From positions 1 through 64,000 of the forward strand of contig CANNZV010000522.1 of assembly GCA_947561585.1 (NCBI GenBank): a stretch of 64,000 nt of DNA, read 5' to 3'. A program made the position numbers and the translations under genes. Source of the DNA: Caprella mutica. Lineage: Eukaryota; Arthropoda; Malacostraca; Amphipoda; Caprellidae. The notes beneath the pieces were generated by a model. The model ran no database searches. It was not told where the DNA came from and saw only the letters and a program-made list of their open reading frames with translations. This document shows, piece after piece, positions 26,237 to 36,498 of the stretch. How positions within the stretch are numbered: the first letter of the stretch is position 1; every line of letters begins with the position of its first letter.

Positions 26237-27556
26237 TTAAAAAAATGTATATATTTCCATTAAAAACAAGAAGGATAAAATCTTTAAAAAAGAGTAAATT
26301 CCTTCAGGAACTACGAGTGAGGGGTTGAGTTCCCTGAAGTGGTGGACCCAGCCCTCTAAAACCTCTCCATCGTGGCTGAGAGGATGCTGAATGCATTCCC
26401 TCTCAGGATCGCAAGAGTCATTCGCTGTTTGAACCAGGCAAACTCCCTTTAGATCGTTCGATGTCATAATTGAGGAATGGACTTCGTGATTGAGGAGGTC
26501 GTACTACCGCATCCTCCTGTGGTCTCTATAGCAATTGGCTAAATATGTATGCATCTCCAAGGGGGAGTATTTCTGACGTTTACGATTCTTCCGGTCCCTT
26601 GTAGCTGATACGGCCTCAACCGCGGAATCATTTAGGTGTGTCTCAGCAATTATGTCGGCACACGTGCAATCTGAAATCAGACTCTTTCCATTCATGTAAG
26701 GCAACACAATAATACCATTTGGGCGTTTAATTTCACCTCTGTCAAGCCGAGGAGGCTCAAGCCGTGAAGGAAGTCCTGCTCTCTGCGAAGCCCATTTTAC
26801 AACATCATTCTTTGCCGCATGTCTTGGGTCCAAAACTGTACCTACAGGACAGGCCAAGCAGACCTCTGACATCCATCCCACTACCACAGCGGCAAAAATG
26901 AGGTTCACATACACTGGCACCCACTCTGAGAGCATTAGCTACCCTCAGGACCTTTGGATCAATCTGTGTACCCAATGACAGTATAGGAAACGCATTCAAC
27001 CATACTCAAATTTCTTTAAGAGAAGCAGATAACAGTCGTGCCCTTGCCAATGGATCAGCTCGAGCAGACAGACTCTCCATTAATGAATGAGCCCGTGGTG
27101 TATCCCATTCTTCTGGACTGGAATCATGGACTGGTACCTCGACTCCACGTCCCAATTGCATTCGCAAGCTCTCCTGTATCGACTACATTAATATTAGAAG
27201 GAATGCTTTGAACCAAATTACTCACAGAATACATTGAAGACACAAAAGCATGTAAGCGAATATATCAAGCTCTCCTACAACTCAGTCCACCAAAGCCAAC
27301 TTGTAGAGTTGCCTGAACCCAAGAATCAGCTGAGATAACTACATTGGTCACACTGGCAATGGCAGATCGGAGTAATTCGTCAAAACGAGTAATTTCGAAT
27401 ACGTGCTTGTAAGCTGGCGAAGCCCGGAGAACATATCGTAGCTTCGTAATGGAGAAAACTTTTCTCAACAAAATGAAGCCTTGATGGTTATCCAGCACCC
27501 GCAACCGAGACACCATGAGTTCCAGATCTTCCTCTTACAATCTCCGCATGAATACT
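26237..27556 (-). pseudogene. PHD-RT-REL retroelement copy A, 3' half (endonuclease end)
   Basis: Reverse-strand 3' half of a retroelement whose longer relative lies at 33.2-36.5 kb. From 27540 downward it encodes the thumb-side segment (MVSRLRVLDNHQGF, then FVLRASPAYKH-like words), then the endonuclease domain: the Cys/His region (ALRVGASVCEPHFCRCGSG), a Pro-Asn variant where copy B has Arg-Pro-Asp (RPNGIIVLPYMNGKSLISD), and THLNDSAVEAV. Several frames are used and stops interrupt it. The non-coding tail keeps the family hairpin (CTTCAGGGAACTCAACC, then GTAGTTCCTGAAGG, read on the reverse strand) at about 26305-26345 and ends in an A-rich tail near 26235. It joins, across a 2.9-kb insertion, to the piece at 30443-31446. 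Dead copy. Confidence 0.85.
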
Positions 27557-27834
27557 GTATTGAAAAATTAGCCTATAAATAAAAAAAACGAATAAGGATA
27601 AATGAAAGTTTAAATAATCCCTATTTTTGTATTAGCTATCTATGAACAATTTAAATTTTCGTTCATGATAATTGTTCAGAGTCTTGGTATAGTTTAGTCC
27701 CCGTGAAGAATGGCGATACGTGAACTCAGCACCAGCAACAGTGACTGTGGGAAATAGATAATCTAAATAGAGATTTATACTAAAATAGAAAATTTAGGTC
27801 AATTTATGGACTGCAAAAATTAGTTGCATTTTTC

Positions 27835-28060
27835 AACAGAAATAGAATTTAATATAGAATTTTAAAAGAAATAGATTTTAATATAGAATTTTAACAAAAA
27901 TAGATTTTAATATAGAATTTTAACAAAAATAGAGTTTAATACAGAATTTTAACAAAAATATATTTTTATATGAAATTTAATATAGAAATTAACAATAGAA
28001 TTTAATAGAATTGAACAATAAAATTTAACAATAGAATTTACTAGAAGTTTACTAGTGAAG
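27835..28060. repeat. Degenerate A-rich tandem repeat, about 29 bp
   Basis: Four to six degenerate units of the form AATAGATTTTAATATAG + AATTTTAACAAA are stacked here, breaking down into shorter TTAACAATAGAATTTA units toward the right. It is inside the 2.9-kb insertion. Confidence 0.8.
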
Positions 28061-29138
28061 AACCGGTAGTTTCATAGTTCAGAATTTTTAGAAATGATAG
28101 CAACTTGAAAAATTATAATAATAGAAAGTATGATATTTATAAAATGAGCCATCTAGTTGCCTTTTAATTTTAATTTGGAACATAGTTTATTCTCTTAATA
28201 TGAATGGAATTATATACACAAACATAATCAATTAGAGATTCAAAACCAAATATTGCACCATGCAAATTAGTCTCTCCTAAATCTCGAAAAAAGATAAAAC
28301 ATGCCATAGCCGTCCTCTAGTCCATCTTTCACTTCCAGTACCAGGTGTCAGGTTAATTAGTGCCAGGTAACATGCCTCACCTGGCACTGAGATGGCCCTC
28401 CTTTCTTCTTTAGCCAAACATGTTGTAGGTAGTCTTCCAGAGACAGATGTTGAGGAAATGTTATTGATAAGGGGTTATGGAGATAACTGACCTGTATCAG
28501 CATCAGCTGTTTGAAGTTACTTAAGACTGGTGGGAAAACCTCAGAAACAAAGGTTAAGATTTAGAGCTAACTCGCTGTGCGATCAATTTGGTTTGAATAT
28601 AGACAACAAGTGAAAAGAGGTAACTCATATATGTGGCATAGTGAGTGGATTAAGAAAATAAATAGTTAGAATTTATGGGGGAGAACCAGGTGAGTTCGTA
28701 CAGCGGGTGAATCGTACAGGATCATAACTCAACTCCTGTTATGTTCCAACCAGTTGGAATTTGAGCAATCCTATACATTATAATAACAATTAGTTTTCAA
28801 AAAGTTGCAGCCGCATGAGTTTGTGGTATGTTTCTTCGGTGTGAGGTCGTATATTTTTAGAACTAAAATGTTATTTTCTCACTACCTGAGCTAAGCCATA
28901 GCAATTACAATATACTATCTAGAAACTTTATATGGAATACTAGTATTCACTAGGATATTCTCTACGCATGTAAACCTTAAAAATTAGTTAAAACTCATTG
29001 ATATCTGACTGATGTGTTCCATTTTGAAAATAAAATAGTGGTGTGGGATGTCATCGTACAAATATGTACGGGCACATCCTCCTCTGTACGGTCTCACCCC
29101 ACTATGTACGAATTCACCTCTATATTTATTTTTCATAA

Positions 29139-29870
29139 ATGCCTCGAGTATATACACGTAAAAGAATGAAACAGTATTCTTCCTGTGATGTGTAACAGGC
29201 ATATAACGTCTGGGAAAATGTAACAGCAGTACGCAATGCTGCTAAATTGTATAAAGTTCCCCGATGACGCTGTAAGATGCCACAAGAAGATCCAGGAATG
29301 GTTTAGAATTTGATAAACATGAATTAGAAAAGAAAGCTTTTACCAGCGAAATAGTAAAGGAAGGCGCTTTTCAAAAATATGCTGGAATAGTTCAAATCAT
29401 TATCAGTGCAACCAAGTAAAAAATGCAACATCAACCGAGCCTACTCCTGCTTCATCATCCACCGAGCCTGCTCCTGCTTCACCATCATCCGAGCCTTTTC
29501 CTGCTTCACCATCCACCGAGCCTGCTACTGCTTCACCATCCACTGATCCTGTCCTACCTCACCCGCCACTGAGCCTGCTCCTATTTTACCATCCACCGAG
29601 CCTTCTTCTACTTCTACCGGGACCGAGGCTTCTCCTATTTCACCATCCACCGAGCCACAACCAGGCCCCTCTAGAATAAATGTTTCATTTTTAGGATTAT
29701 CTTTTGAGAACAATCGACCAGTTGCAAAGGCTTCTCCTAGAAAGATCAACATCAGAGGTAGATAACCATGAAGGTCAATGATAACAACTGATACCATAGA
29801 AAAAGAGTTACTGAAAGAGAAACAAATTTAAACAAAGAAATACTCAAAGTCACCAGTGACAAAGCGTAGG
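29139..29870 (+). pseudogene. pogo/Tigger-like transposase remnant with Ser-Thr-Glu-Pro repeats
   Basis: The forward frame from ATG 29139 begins MPRVYTRKRMKQYS, the usual opening of pogo-type transposases and jerky-like genes. After an in-frame stop it reads ENVTAVRNAAKLYKVPR, the recognition half of the pipsqueak-type helix-turn-helix that binds the element ends. A second stop and a frame change follow, and the DDE core is missing. At 29434-29660 there is a tandem repeat reading PSTEPAPAS-like peptides (about 27-30 bp units). After it come short basic residues and a Lys/Glu-rich tail (TIEKELLKEK) as in the C-terminal part of such proteins. It is an internally deleted, dead copy. Confidence 0.75.
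29434..29660. repeat. Tandem repeat, 27-30 bp (CACCATCCACCGAGCCTGCT)
   Basis: Seven or so units of CACCATCCACCGAGCCTGCT plus CCTGCTT, with some lacking three bases and others disrupted toward the right. Translated forward it gives Ser-Thr-Glu-Pro-rich peptide repeats within the pogo-like remnant. The reverse frame at 29525-29797 is only the antisense of this repeat. Confidence 0.85.
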
Positions 29871-30442
29871 CTTACGATGCAAATTGACGCTCTATAATCT
29901 AATTCGAAAGACATTGGTGATGAAGCCTTAACAAATCTTTTGTGATCTCAAAAGGGTTTAAGTCAATTGTAAGAATACAGCATTCAAAGCTTCCGTATTA
30001 TTTTCGATACAATATACGAAACTTTTACTGAATTTTCCTTTTTTCCCCTCTTTTTTAGTACTGTACGGAGTGATACTCTGTTTGTACGAACTCACCCGCA
30101 CTTCTGGGTGAGTTCGTGCACACGAATATATCTCATTAAAATTGATATTAAGAGAGAACCATAAGGTTTAAACTAATTCAATTTGTAATTATTAGTAGTT
30201 GAATACCTAAAGATTTGATTGTGAATTAGAACGAACTTGTATCCCGAATAGTTAAGATTCTATAAGTATTGAAAAAAAAAATGTACGATCTCACCCGGTT
30301 CTCCTCTAAATGTAAAGAGAATATTTAAATTGAAGACATAAACTATTAAAACTTCAAAAGACAATATATACAGACAACATAATGAACAAACAAGATTAAA
30401 ACAATAATTAAACATATATAGATAGAGATGTATTTATGTACA

Positions 30443-31446
30443 AATACTAAAGTCACTTAAAGGCACACCCAACAAGAAGAAATTGTCCATATGAACCACT
30501 CTGACATTTGGAAGCACTGCCCGGAACAACAATCCCGTTTCACCAGGGTCAGTATCATCGAGGATGGTCAGCTCACATTTCGAGCTATTAACTTCAAGTC
30601 CGATGGCACTCAACCCATCTATCAAGGTTTTTACGTCCTCCAAAACTCTCTTCATTGTATCTCACAGGGCTGCGTCGTCCAGATTCCAAACATTGAACTC
30701 TGACTCAACCCTACGAGCACATCGTCAATTCCAAGAGCAAACATAGCCGGACCAAAAGGGTCAATCTGCTGGATACCTGTCTCCGACCCAACACCTCTTC
30801 ACCAAAAAACAAAGCTGAAGGCGGAGAATAAGCTTGCCAATGGAGTTTCTTTTGCTTCGGCACACGGTAACGAATAACAGTAAGGAAGGTATCTAACTTC
30901 AGACAATAGGAAGCGTTTCTCTTATATTCCTTGAGAAACACCATCCTATTGTTACAGTTATTCAAGTATCGTCTTTCAGAAAGGGCGGCAGCTACATAGC
31001 AACCCTAGCTGAACCGGTTCTTATTCGTTACCAAGAGAGTGCGATAAGGTGGCGCACCAACCTTGGCAGTCAACCTACGCAAGATATTACCACTTGCAAT
31101 CGGTCTGATGTCACCCTCCATTTTTGTTAGAGCGCAAAATGTGGCTCCATAAAAAGTTGACAAAGCGAAATCAGGAACTTCTCCTCTCAATATCGCATTC
31201 ACAAAATTTGTCAGAGTGGTTACAAGACCTACTCCAGCCTCTGCAGATGAATGGGACAATAACGTCTTCAATTGACATGGTCTGAGGCCATCAGGTCCTC
31301 CGGCAGAACTCGGACGGAAAGAATTAACAGCCATCCGGACATCCTCCTCCGAAACTATAGGCACAATTATAGAATTATCCAGAGGCTCTAGCATCATCAA
31401 GTCCTACGGGGCAGGCGGGTGTTTAGACCTCAATGCTTTGAAATTG
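30443..31446 (-). pseudogene. PHD-RT-REL retroelement copy A, 5' half (reverse transcriptase part)
   Basis: The reverse-strand piece starts about 31446 in the middle of the coding region (LRSKHPPAP equivalent), so the copy is 5'-truncated as is usual for target-primed retroelements. It encodes early RT motifs that copy B lacks (SSAGGPDGLRPCQLKTLL), then FVNAILRGEVPDFALSTFYG and DIRPIASGN. A frameshift and a deletion follow, covering the VQLGFSMKGG region of copy B, and then the palm (FLKEYKRNASY) in a decayed state. The YLDD area reads in another frame, and the piece ends LLGVPLSD before the 2.9-kb insertion at 30442. Multiple stops and frameshifts show it is dead. Confidence 0.85.
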
Positions 31447-33179
31447 CACTTTTTGTCATTCATCATTACAAATTGAAGATGATTTCGATTTGAATGTACA
31501 CTACTATATTTGGAACGTAAGTATTACAATATCCTTCTAGCAATAAAAGGAAAACATTTAAAATAATTTCTTTAATGTATTTTATTCTTTTTTCATAGTA
31601 TCATGGAGTTAAACTTATAATATATACTTACAATGTTATGAAAATTATTTCCAAATACAGCTCTGACATTCATTGCTGATTAGTGTCTCATTAATATTGC
31701 TGATCGATGCAATACTCTATTATCCTATTAACTGAATAAAACATCTATCACTCTTTTGCATTGTGATATTATTTTATCCCACACACATTTCCTTTCGTGT
31801 AACTGTGTCTGCTTTTACTTTTTACGCTGACCCATTCCTACTTCTCACACATTCATGTTCTTACAACGTGATACTTACTTGGATCACCGGATGTCTATTT
31901 ATAAACTGACTCAGACATTTTGAGTACAATGTCTGCCGTCTGAAAATTACTAGATGATAACTGCTTTTCGCAAGATAAATTAATATATAATGACATTTCA
32001 TTCCGTCAAAAGCAACATTTAATCTATTAAAATAGCAATTTCTACTATTCTACTCACTGGTAACGTTGATACACTAATCACATGGAGACATCTCCACTGC
32101 AATACTCAGCGTCATAGTAGTTTCTTTAATCGCACCTTCGCGATATTGCTATTAACCCTTAACCCATATCACACTGGTTACTCATAACATTCTTTAATTA
32201 ACTTGTTCGACCCTTAATCGAACCTTATTAATTCTCTTTACGGTTTCACATACCGCTAACTCATCTGAGAAAATCAAACTTTCTCCATGGTTTCAGCTTA
32301 CCATAAACCTACTCTACGGTTTAAGTTCTCCCGTTAACTCTCTAAATCTAATTCTAACGTGACATGCACGGAGTATCACAAATAACCACCGTCTACTCAC
32401 TTAATTGAACATTATACTTTCTTTCTTTCTCCCGTCCCCTTTATACCTACTTACTGGTTTCATTTCAAATTCAGTCAAACTGACAGTTGTCATTCTTCTT
32501 CTTTAACTCATACTTAATTGCACTAAATTTGCCTCGTAACAACTCATATAATATTTGACAACTCTCTTCTCTCTCCCCCTTCTTATTGAATAATAAGAGA
32601 TTAGTGATTATTATATATTATCATTTCATAAAAAAATTCGCCATATATTCTACTTTACCTATAACTCGTTTTATCAATCTTTTGGAAAAAAATTATACTG
32701 ATAATGTTTTACTAATTTAATAATATCAAAGAATAACGGATGACTTATCTTTATATTCCTCCTCAGCTTCTCTTCTTGTTCGGCTGTGTAGATTTTCTGA
32801 CTGGGTATATGCCCACCAGTACCTGGTGACCTGAAGATTTTGTTTTGACTCTCTTGTTCACTTATTCACTGTTCTTATTTAACTTTTATACTTAAATATT
32901 TCACTGAAATTGTCTAAACTTTTCACTGATTGTTTTCATCACAGACTTAACTTAGTTACCTGTTAAACTTGTTCTATAATTGTTAAATTCACAAAAACTT
33001 AACTACAGATTTAAACTTTGATTTGCTTCAAAAACCTAATTGTGATTCAGAATCAGATTTTTCTTTCTCGAATTCGGTTGTCCTCAAATTCTTTATTAAA
33101 CAAATTATCGTTACTCTGTTCTCATCCTCCTCTTCCAAGTTCCAGTGATAGTATCTATTGAGTAGGGATGGGTTGTTGT
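31447..33179. other. Pyrimidine-rich non-coding stretch, origin unclear
   Basis: No gene is recognised. From about 31690 the forward strand is markedly C+T-rich (TTCTCTCTCC, CTTTCTTTCTCCC), unlike most AT-rich parts of the window. Purine-rich sense strands are common in LTR retroelement internal regions, so this may be a reverse-strand internal region belonging with the LTR at 36805-37158. A short reverse frame at about 32460-32370 starts MTTVSLTEFEMKP but stops after some 30 codons. Confidence 0.4.
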
Positions 33180-33629
33180 TATTTAACACCTCTGTTAATT
33201 ATCTCGTGCGTCAGACCTGTGTTTCGCTTAGTCAGCACATTCGAGTGACCGGTGACTGTACTTTGCTCGCTCTGACTGTATTTTGTAATTGTTAATCTCT
33301 TATGCAGCGCAATTAGCATCGTTACTGCCATTCTTTAGTGCTTTTATTTAGGTTGTTTTTATCGTCAGCTAGTTTTGATTTTTATCTCTTTTAACCTTTT
33401 TATTCTGTAGTAAGCTGGTAAGTTAACCTTGTTTAGTTGTGTTGCAGGAGGTTTAAGTTACAGCTGAGGTAGGAATTGTTGGTCTGCCTGGTGAACTCTA
33501 AACGTCTGCTAAGAATTCCAGAGTACTGAGCAGGGAGGTTGCTGACCCATGAATGCTCATGGACACTTCGGTTGAGGGGTGCTGGTGGCATTTGCTCTGT
33601 TTGGCCAGTCAGATTGCTAATTTATTTTA

Positions 33630-33803
33630 ATGATTGAGGGTGATGATGTGCTCTGTAGCTCATGTGACACACGTAATAACCGAAAGAAAAGAGTTAAATG
33701 TGCACTGTGTTCTGGATGGTTTCACATGTCATGTGTGGGACTGACCAGGGCACAGGCGTCAGTTATAGTAAGATGGGTTTGTGTGGCGTGTTGAGGGCGG
33801 GGT
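33630..33803 (+). pseudogene. PHD-finger-like N-terminus of retroelement copy B
   Basis: The frame from ATG 33630 runs 57 codons to TGA 33801-33803. It holds a Cys4-His-Cys3 pattern typical of PHD fingers: CSSC, then CALCSGWFHMSCVGL, then WVCVAC. PHD fingers usually read histone tails, and in retroelements they have been described in some CR1-type ORF1 proteins; a role in chromatin targeting here is inference. The reverse transcriptase frame overlaps it in another phase from 33698, so in the intact ancestor the two were probably one protein and a frameshift now separates them. This part is too short and differently phased to have been listed as an ordinary gene. Confidence 0.75.
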
Positions 33804-35440
33804 ACAATCGATGCCCCCAGGAGCGGCCAAATCAGCTGGTGAATTTTGAGGCATATATTGGTGTCTGTCGTAGCAGGTTGAGAGTCATAAGTACGATTCC
33901 CAGGGGATCAGTAACAGTTGTGGCGGGAGCCCTCCAACTATTATTGCAGGGGGCTCTGACGCAGAATACCCAATTAGCATGGACAAGGCTTATGAGCTTC
34001 TGCTACTGGGGGCTACAGTGCCCAGATGGCGGTAGGGAAGGTCGTAAGGTTTCTCTTGCTACCAAAATCAATCGGCAGGTGGCCCAATTTTTAGAGACTG
34101 ACTCCCTACCTACGCTGCCTGAACCCATAATCCCAGTTGTTAATAATCGACACGCTTCAGACGATGACAAGTTACAAAAGTTGAAAAAAAGAGTGACAGC
34201 TAAGTTTGCAGATGATGACGTGAGTGGAGCAATTCGTGAGCTGTCATCTTCGGATGGACTGGCCCAACGAAACGAAGAGACTGTCAGAGCGTTGAGGTTT
34301 AAACACCTGCCTGCCCCGCTAGACTTGATGATGCCAGAGCCTCCGGCTGGAGTACGTCTTTTGACCACTCTGACAGATTTTGTGAATGCGATATTGAGAG
34401 GAGAAGTTCCTAATTTTGCTTTTTCAACTTTTTATGGAGCCACATTATGCGCTTCAACCAAAAAGGATGGTGGCATCAGACCCATAGCAGTTGGTAATAC
34501 CTTGCGTAGGTTGGCTGCCAAGATTGTTGCGTGCAACTTATCACACTCTCTTGGTAGTGAATTAAGAGCGGTTCAGCTTGGGTTCTCTATGAAGGGTGGC
34601 TGTGAAGCTGCCGCAAATTCTGCAAGACGGTACTTGAATGACTGTAACCATAGGAGGGTGTTTCTCAAGGTGGATATGAAAAACGCTTTCAATTTTCTGA
34701 GGAGAGATACTTTCCTTACTGTTATTCGTAACCGTGTGCCGGAGCTATATAGACTCCTTTGGCAAGCTTATTCTTCGCCTTCAGCTTTGTTTTTTGGTGA
34801 AGAGGTGCTGAGGTCGGAGACTGGTATCCAGCAGGGTGACCCTTTTGGACCGTCTATGTTTGCTCTTGGAATTGACGAGGTGGCTCGCAGGGTTGAGTCA
34901 GAGTTCAATGTATGGTATCTGGACGACGCAGCCCTGGGAGATACACCGGGGAGAGTTATGGAGGACGTAAAAACCTTGATAGATGGGTTGAGTGCCATCG
35001 GACTTGAAGTTAATAGCGCGAAATGTGAGCTGACCATTCTCGATGATAATGCCCCTGGTGAAACAGAATTGTTGTTCCGGGTAGTGCTTCCAAATGTCAG
35101 AGTGTTTCATAAAGACAATTGCTCCTTGTTGGGTGCGCCTTTAAGTGACTTGGGTATCCCCGAGGAGATTTTAAGGAAGAAAGAAGATCTGGATCTCATG
35201 GTCTCTCGATTGCGGGTGGTGGATAACCATCAAGCCTTCTTTTTGTTGAGAAAAGTTTTCTTCATTCCGAAGCTACAATATACTCTGAGGGCTTCTCCAG
35301 CTTACAAGCACATAGTCGAACTTAGCTGCTTTGATGAATCACTTAGATCTGCCGTTGCCAGTGTGACCAATGTAGAGATGTCAGCTGATTCTTGGGTTCA
35401 GGCAACTTTTACCGGTTGGCCTTGGTGGACTGGGTTGTAG
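33698..35440 (+). pseudogene. Reverse transcriptase of retroelement copy B
   Basis: A 580-codon frame; real homology with the family begins only where the phase is right, so the first residues (MCTVFWMVSH) are an out-of-phase reading of the PHD finger. It contains RT palm motifs: KVDMKNAF near residue 324, GIQQGDPFGP near 373, and the catalytic YLDD near 407, then AIGLEVNSAKCE and the thumb segment VDNHQAFFLLRKVFFIPKL. Compared with copy A it lacks about 50 codons between LDLMMPEP and LLTTLTDFVN, removing the SSAGGPDGLRPCQL motif of the fingers, so it is probably inactive even where open. At 35415 the frame slips (true continuation VGLGGLGCRRAGD), ending this frame at a chance stop at 35440. 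Confidence 0.88.
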
Positions 35441-36314
35441 GAGAGCTGGAGACATTGCCTTACCTGCTTTTGTGTCTTCAATGTATTCTGTGAGTGATTT
35501 GGTTGAAACTACTCTTTCTAATATTAATGCAGTCGATACCGGAGAGCTTACAGATGCAGTTGGGACATGGAGGCAGGGTTTACAGGCTGGTCTCCCGGTA
35601 CCAGTCCATGAGTCCAGTCAAAAAGAATGGGATACGCCACGGTCTCATTCATTAATGGAGAGTCTGTTGGCTAAAGCTGATCAGGTTGCAAGGGCACGAC
35701 TGTTATCTGCATGTCTTAAAGAAACTGGAGTGTGGTTGAACGCGATTCCCATACCGTCATTGGGTATACAGCTCGATCCAGAGGTCCTGAGGGTAGCCAT
35801 TACTCTCAGAGTTGGTGCCAGAGTTTGTGAACTTCATTCTTGCTGCTGTGGTAGTGGGATGGATGTCAGAGGACTGCATGGCCTGTCTTGTAGGTACAGT
35901 TCTTGGCGTCACCCAAGACATACAGCAATGAATGATGTGATAAAACGGGCTTTGCAGAGAGCAGGACTCCCTTCAGTACTTGAGCCTCCTGGGCTTGACA
36001 GAGGTGATGGTAGACGCCCAGATGATATTACTGTGTTTCCTTACATGAATGGAAAGAGTCTGATTTGGGATTGCACGTGTGTCGACACATTTGACGAGAC
36101 ACACCTCAATGATTCTACAGTTGAGGTCGGATCAGCTGCCGGGGCTGCGGAGAACCGTAAGCGTCAGAAATACTCTGCCCTTGGAGATGCATACATATTT
36201 GAGCCAATTGCGATAGAGACCACAGGAGCGAACGGTAGTACAACCTCCTTAATCATGAAGTCCATAGGTAGACGCCATGTTGAGACAACGAATGATCAAA
36301 GGGAGTCTGCCTAG
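35415..36314 (+). pseudogene. C-terminal zinc motif and restriction-like endonuclease of copy B
   Basis: Continuation of the reverse transcriptase protein after a frameshift; a 280-codon frame is open from 35472. After a helical linker it has ALRVGARVCELH, with a Cys/His cluster (C-x5-C-x-C, then HGLSC) near residues 118-137. It then has a PD-(D/E)xK-like nuclease signature: RPDDITVF near residue 182, followed by GKSLIWDCT with an Asp 16 residues after the PD. In R2-type elements this domain nicks the target site to prime reverse transcription. THLNDSTVE and ENRKRQKYSAL follow, as in copies A and C. The ending (DQRESA, stop at 36312-36314) appears natural because similarity between copies continues into the untranslated tail. 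Confidence 0.85.
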
Positions 36315-36387
36315 TTCCAACAGCGAATGGCTCTTCAGCATCGTCTCAGCCGCGAAGAAGAGGTTTTATAGAGGGTCGGGTCCACCC

Positions 36388-36425
36388 CTTCAGGGAACTC
36401 AACCCCTCACTCGTAGTTCCTGAAG
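36388..36425 (+). other. 3' untranslated hairpin of the PHD-RT-REL family
   Basis: CTTCAGGGAACT at 36388-36399 pairs with AGTTCCTGAAG at 36415-36425 (one bulged G, 15-base loop). The hairpin lies between the stop codon and the A-tail and is kept in copy A (26305-26345, reverse strand). Several non-LTR elements use a 3' stem-loop for recognition by their reverse transcriptase; that role here is inferred. Confidence 0.7.
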
Positions 36426-36498
36426 GAATTTCCTTTTCTGTAAAGATTTTATCCTTCTTGTATTTAATGGAAAAATATAGTCTTTAAAAAAAAAAAAA

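Larger units (their letters stand above)
28676..30306. mobile_element. pogo-like DNA transposon, decayed, with TIRs and TA duplications
   Basis: The ends are TGGGGGAGAACCAGGTGAG at 28676 and, inverted, GAGGAGAACCGGGTGAG at 30306. Each is followed inward by a TCGTAC word, giving a terminal repeat of about 24 bp, and TA borders both sides (28674-28675; 30307-30308). The subterminal word GTACGAACTCACC recurs in both orientations near both ends (about 28695, 29080, 30090, 30110), which may be transposase-binding sites. The interior holds a broken pogo/Tigger-type transposase start (29139 onward). TA duplication, TIR size and the encoded start all agree with the pogo branch of Tc1/mariner. It is nested in the 2.9-kb insertion, which is nested in retroelement copy A. 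Confidence 0.8.
27557..30442. mobile_element. 2.9-kb insertion splitting retroelement copy A
   Basis: The two halves of copy A stop exactly at this block. It is bordered by AATACT at 27551-27556 and again at 30443-30448, so a 6-bp target duplication is likely. Relative to copy B the split falls between the LGVPLSD and ILRKKEDLDL-equivalent codons, and no family sequence is missing beyond a few bases. The inserted DNA has no recognised gene of its own apart from a pogo-like element (28676-30306) nested inside. Its outermost bases (GTATTGAAAAA on the left, TATTTATGTACA on the right) are not inverted repeats, so its class is unknown; an LTR remnant or SINE-like unit are possibilities. Confidence 0.75.
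33180..36498 (+). mobile_element. PHD-RT-REL non-LTR-type retroelement, copy B (longest copy)
   Basis: A retroelement running left to right. It has a G/T-rich 5' leader (5' boundary approximate), an N-terminal PHD-finger segment (33630-33803), a reverse transcriptase frame (33698-35440), a C-terminal restriction-like endonuclease frame (35415-36314), a 3' untranslated hairpin at 36388-36425 and an A-tail at 36486-36498. Lack of LTRs, the A-tail and the 5'-truncated sister copy A agree with target-primed reverse transcription. The RT followed by a Cys/His motif and a PD-(D/E)xK-like domain is the arrangement of R2/NeSL-type non-LTR elements; the PHD start is an unusual addition that I cannot match to a named clade. 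The frameshifts make this copy non-autonomous. Confidence 0.8.

Noticed and set aside
29525..29797. Reverse-strand acidic repeat protein (VDGEIGE-type)
   Set aside because: Antisense of the Ser-Thr-Glu-Pro tandem repeat in the pogo-like remnant; no family resemblance.
34003..35110. Reverse-strand frames of up to 121 codons
   Set aside because: They are antisense to the reverse transcriptase of retroelement copy B, which carries the recognisable motifs.
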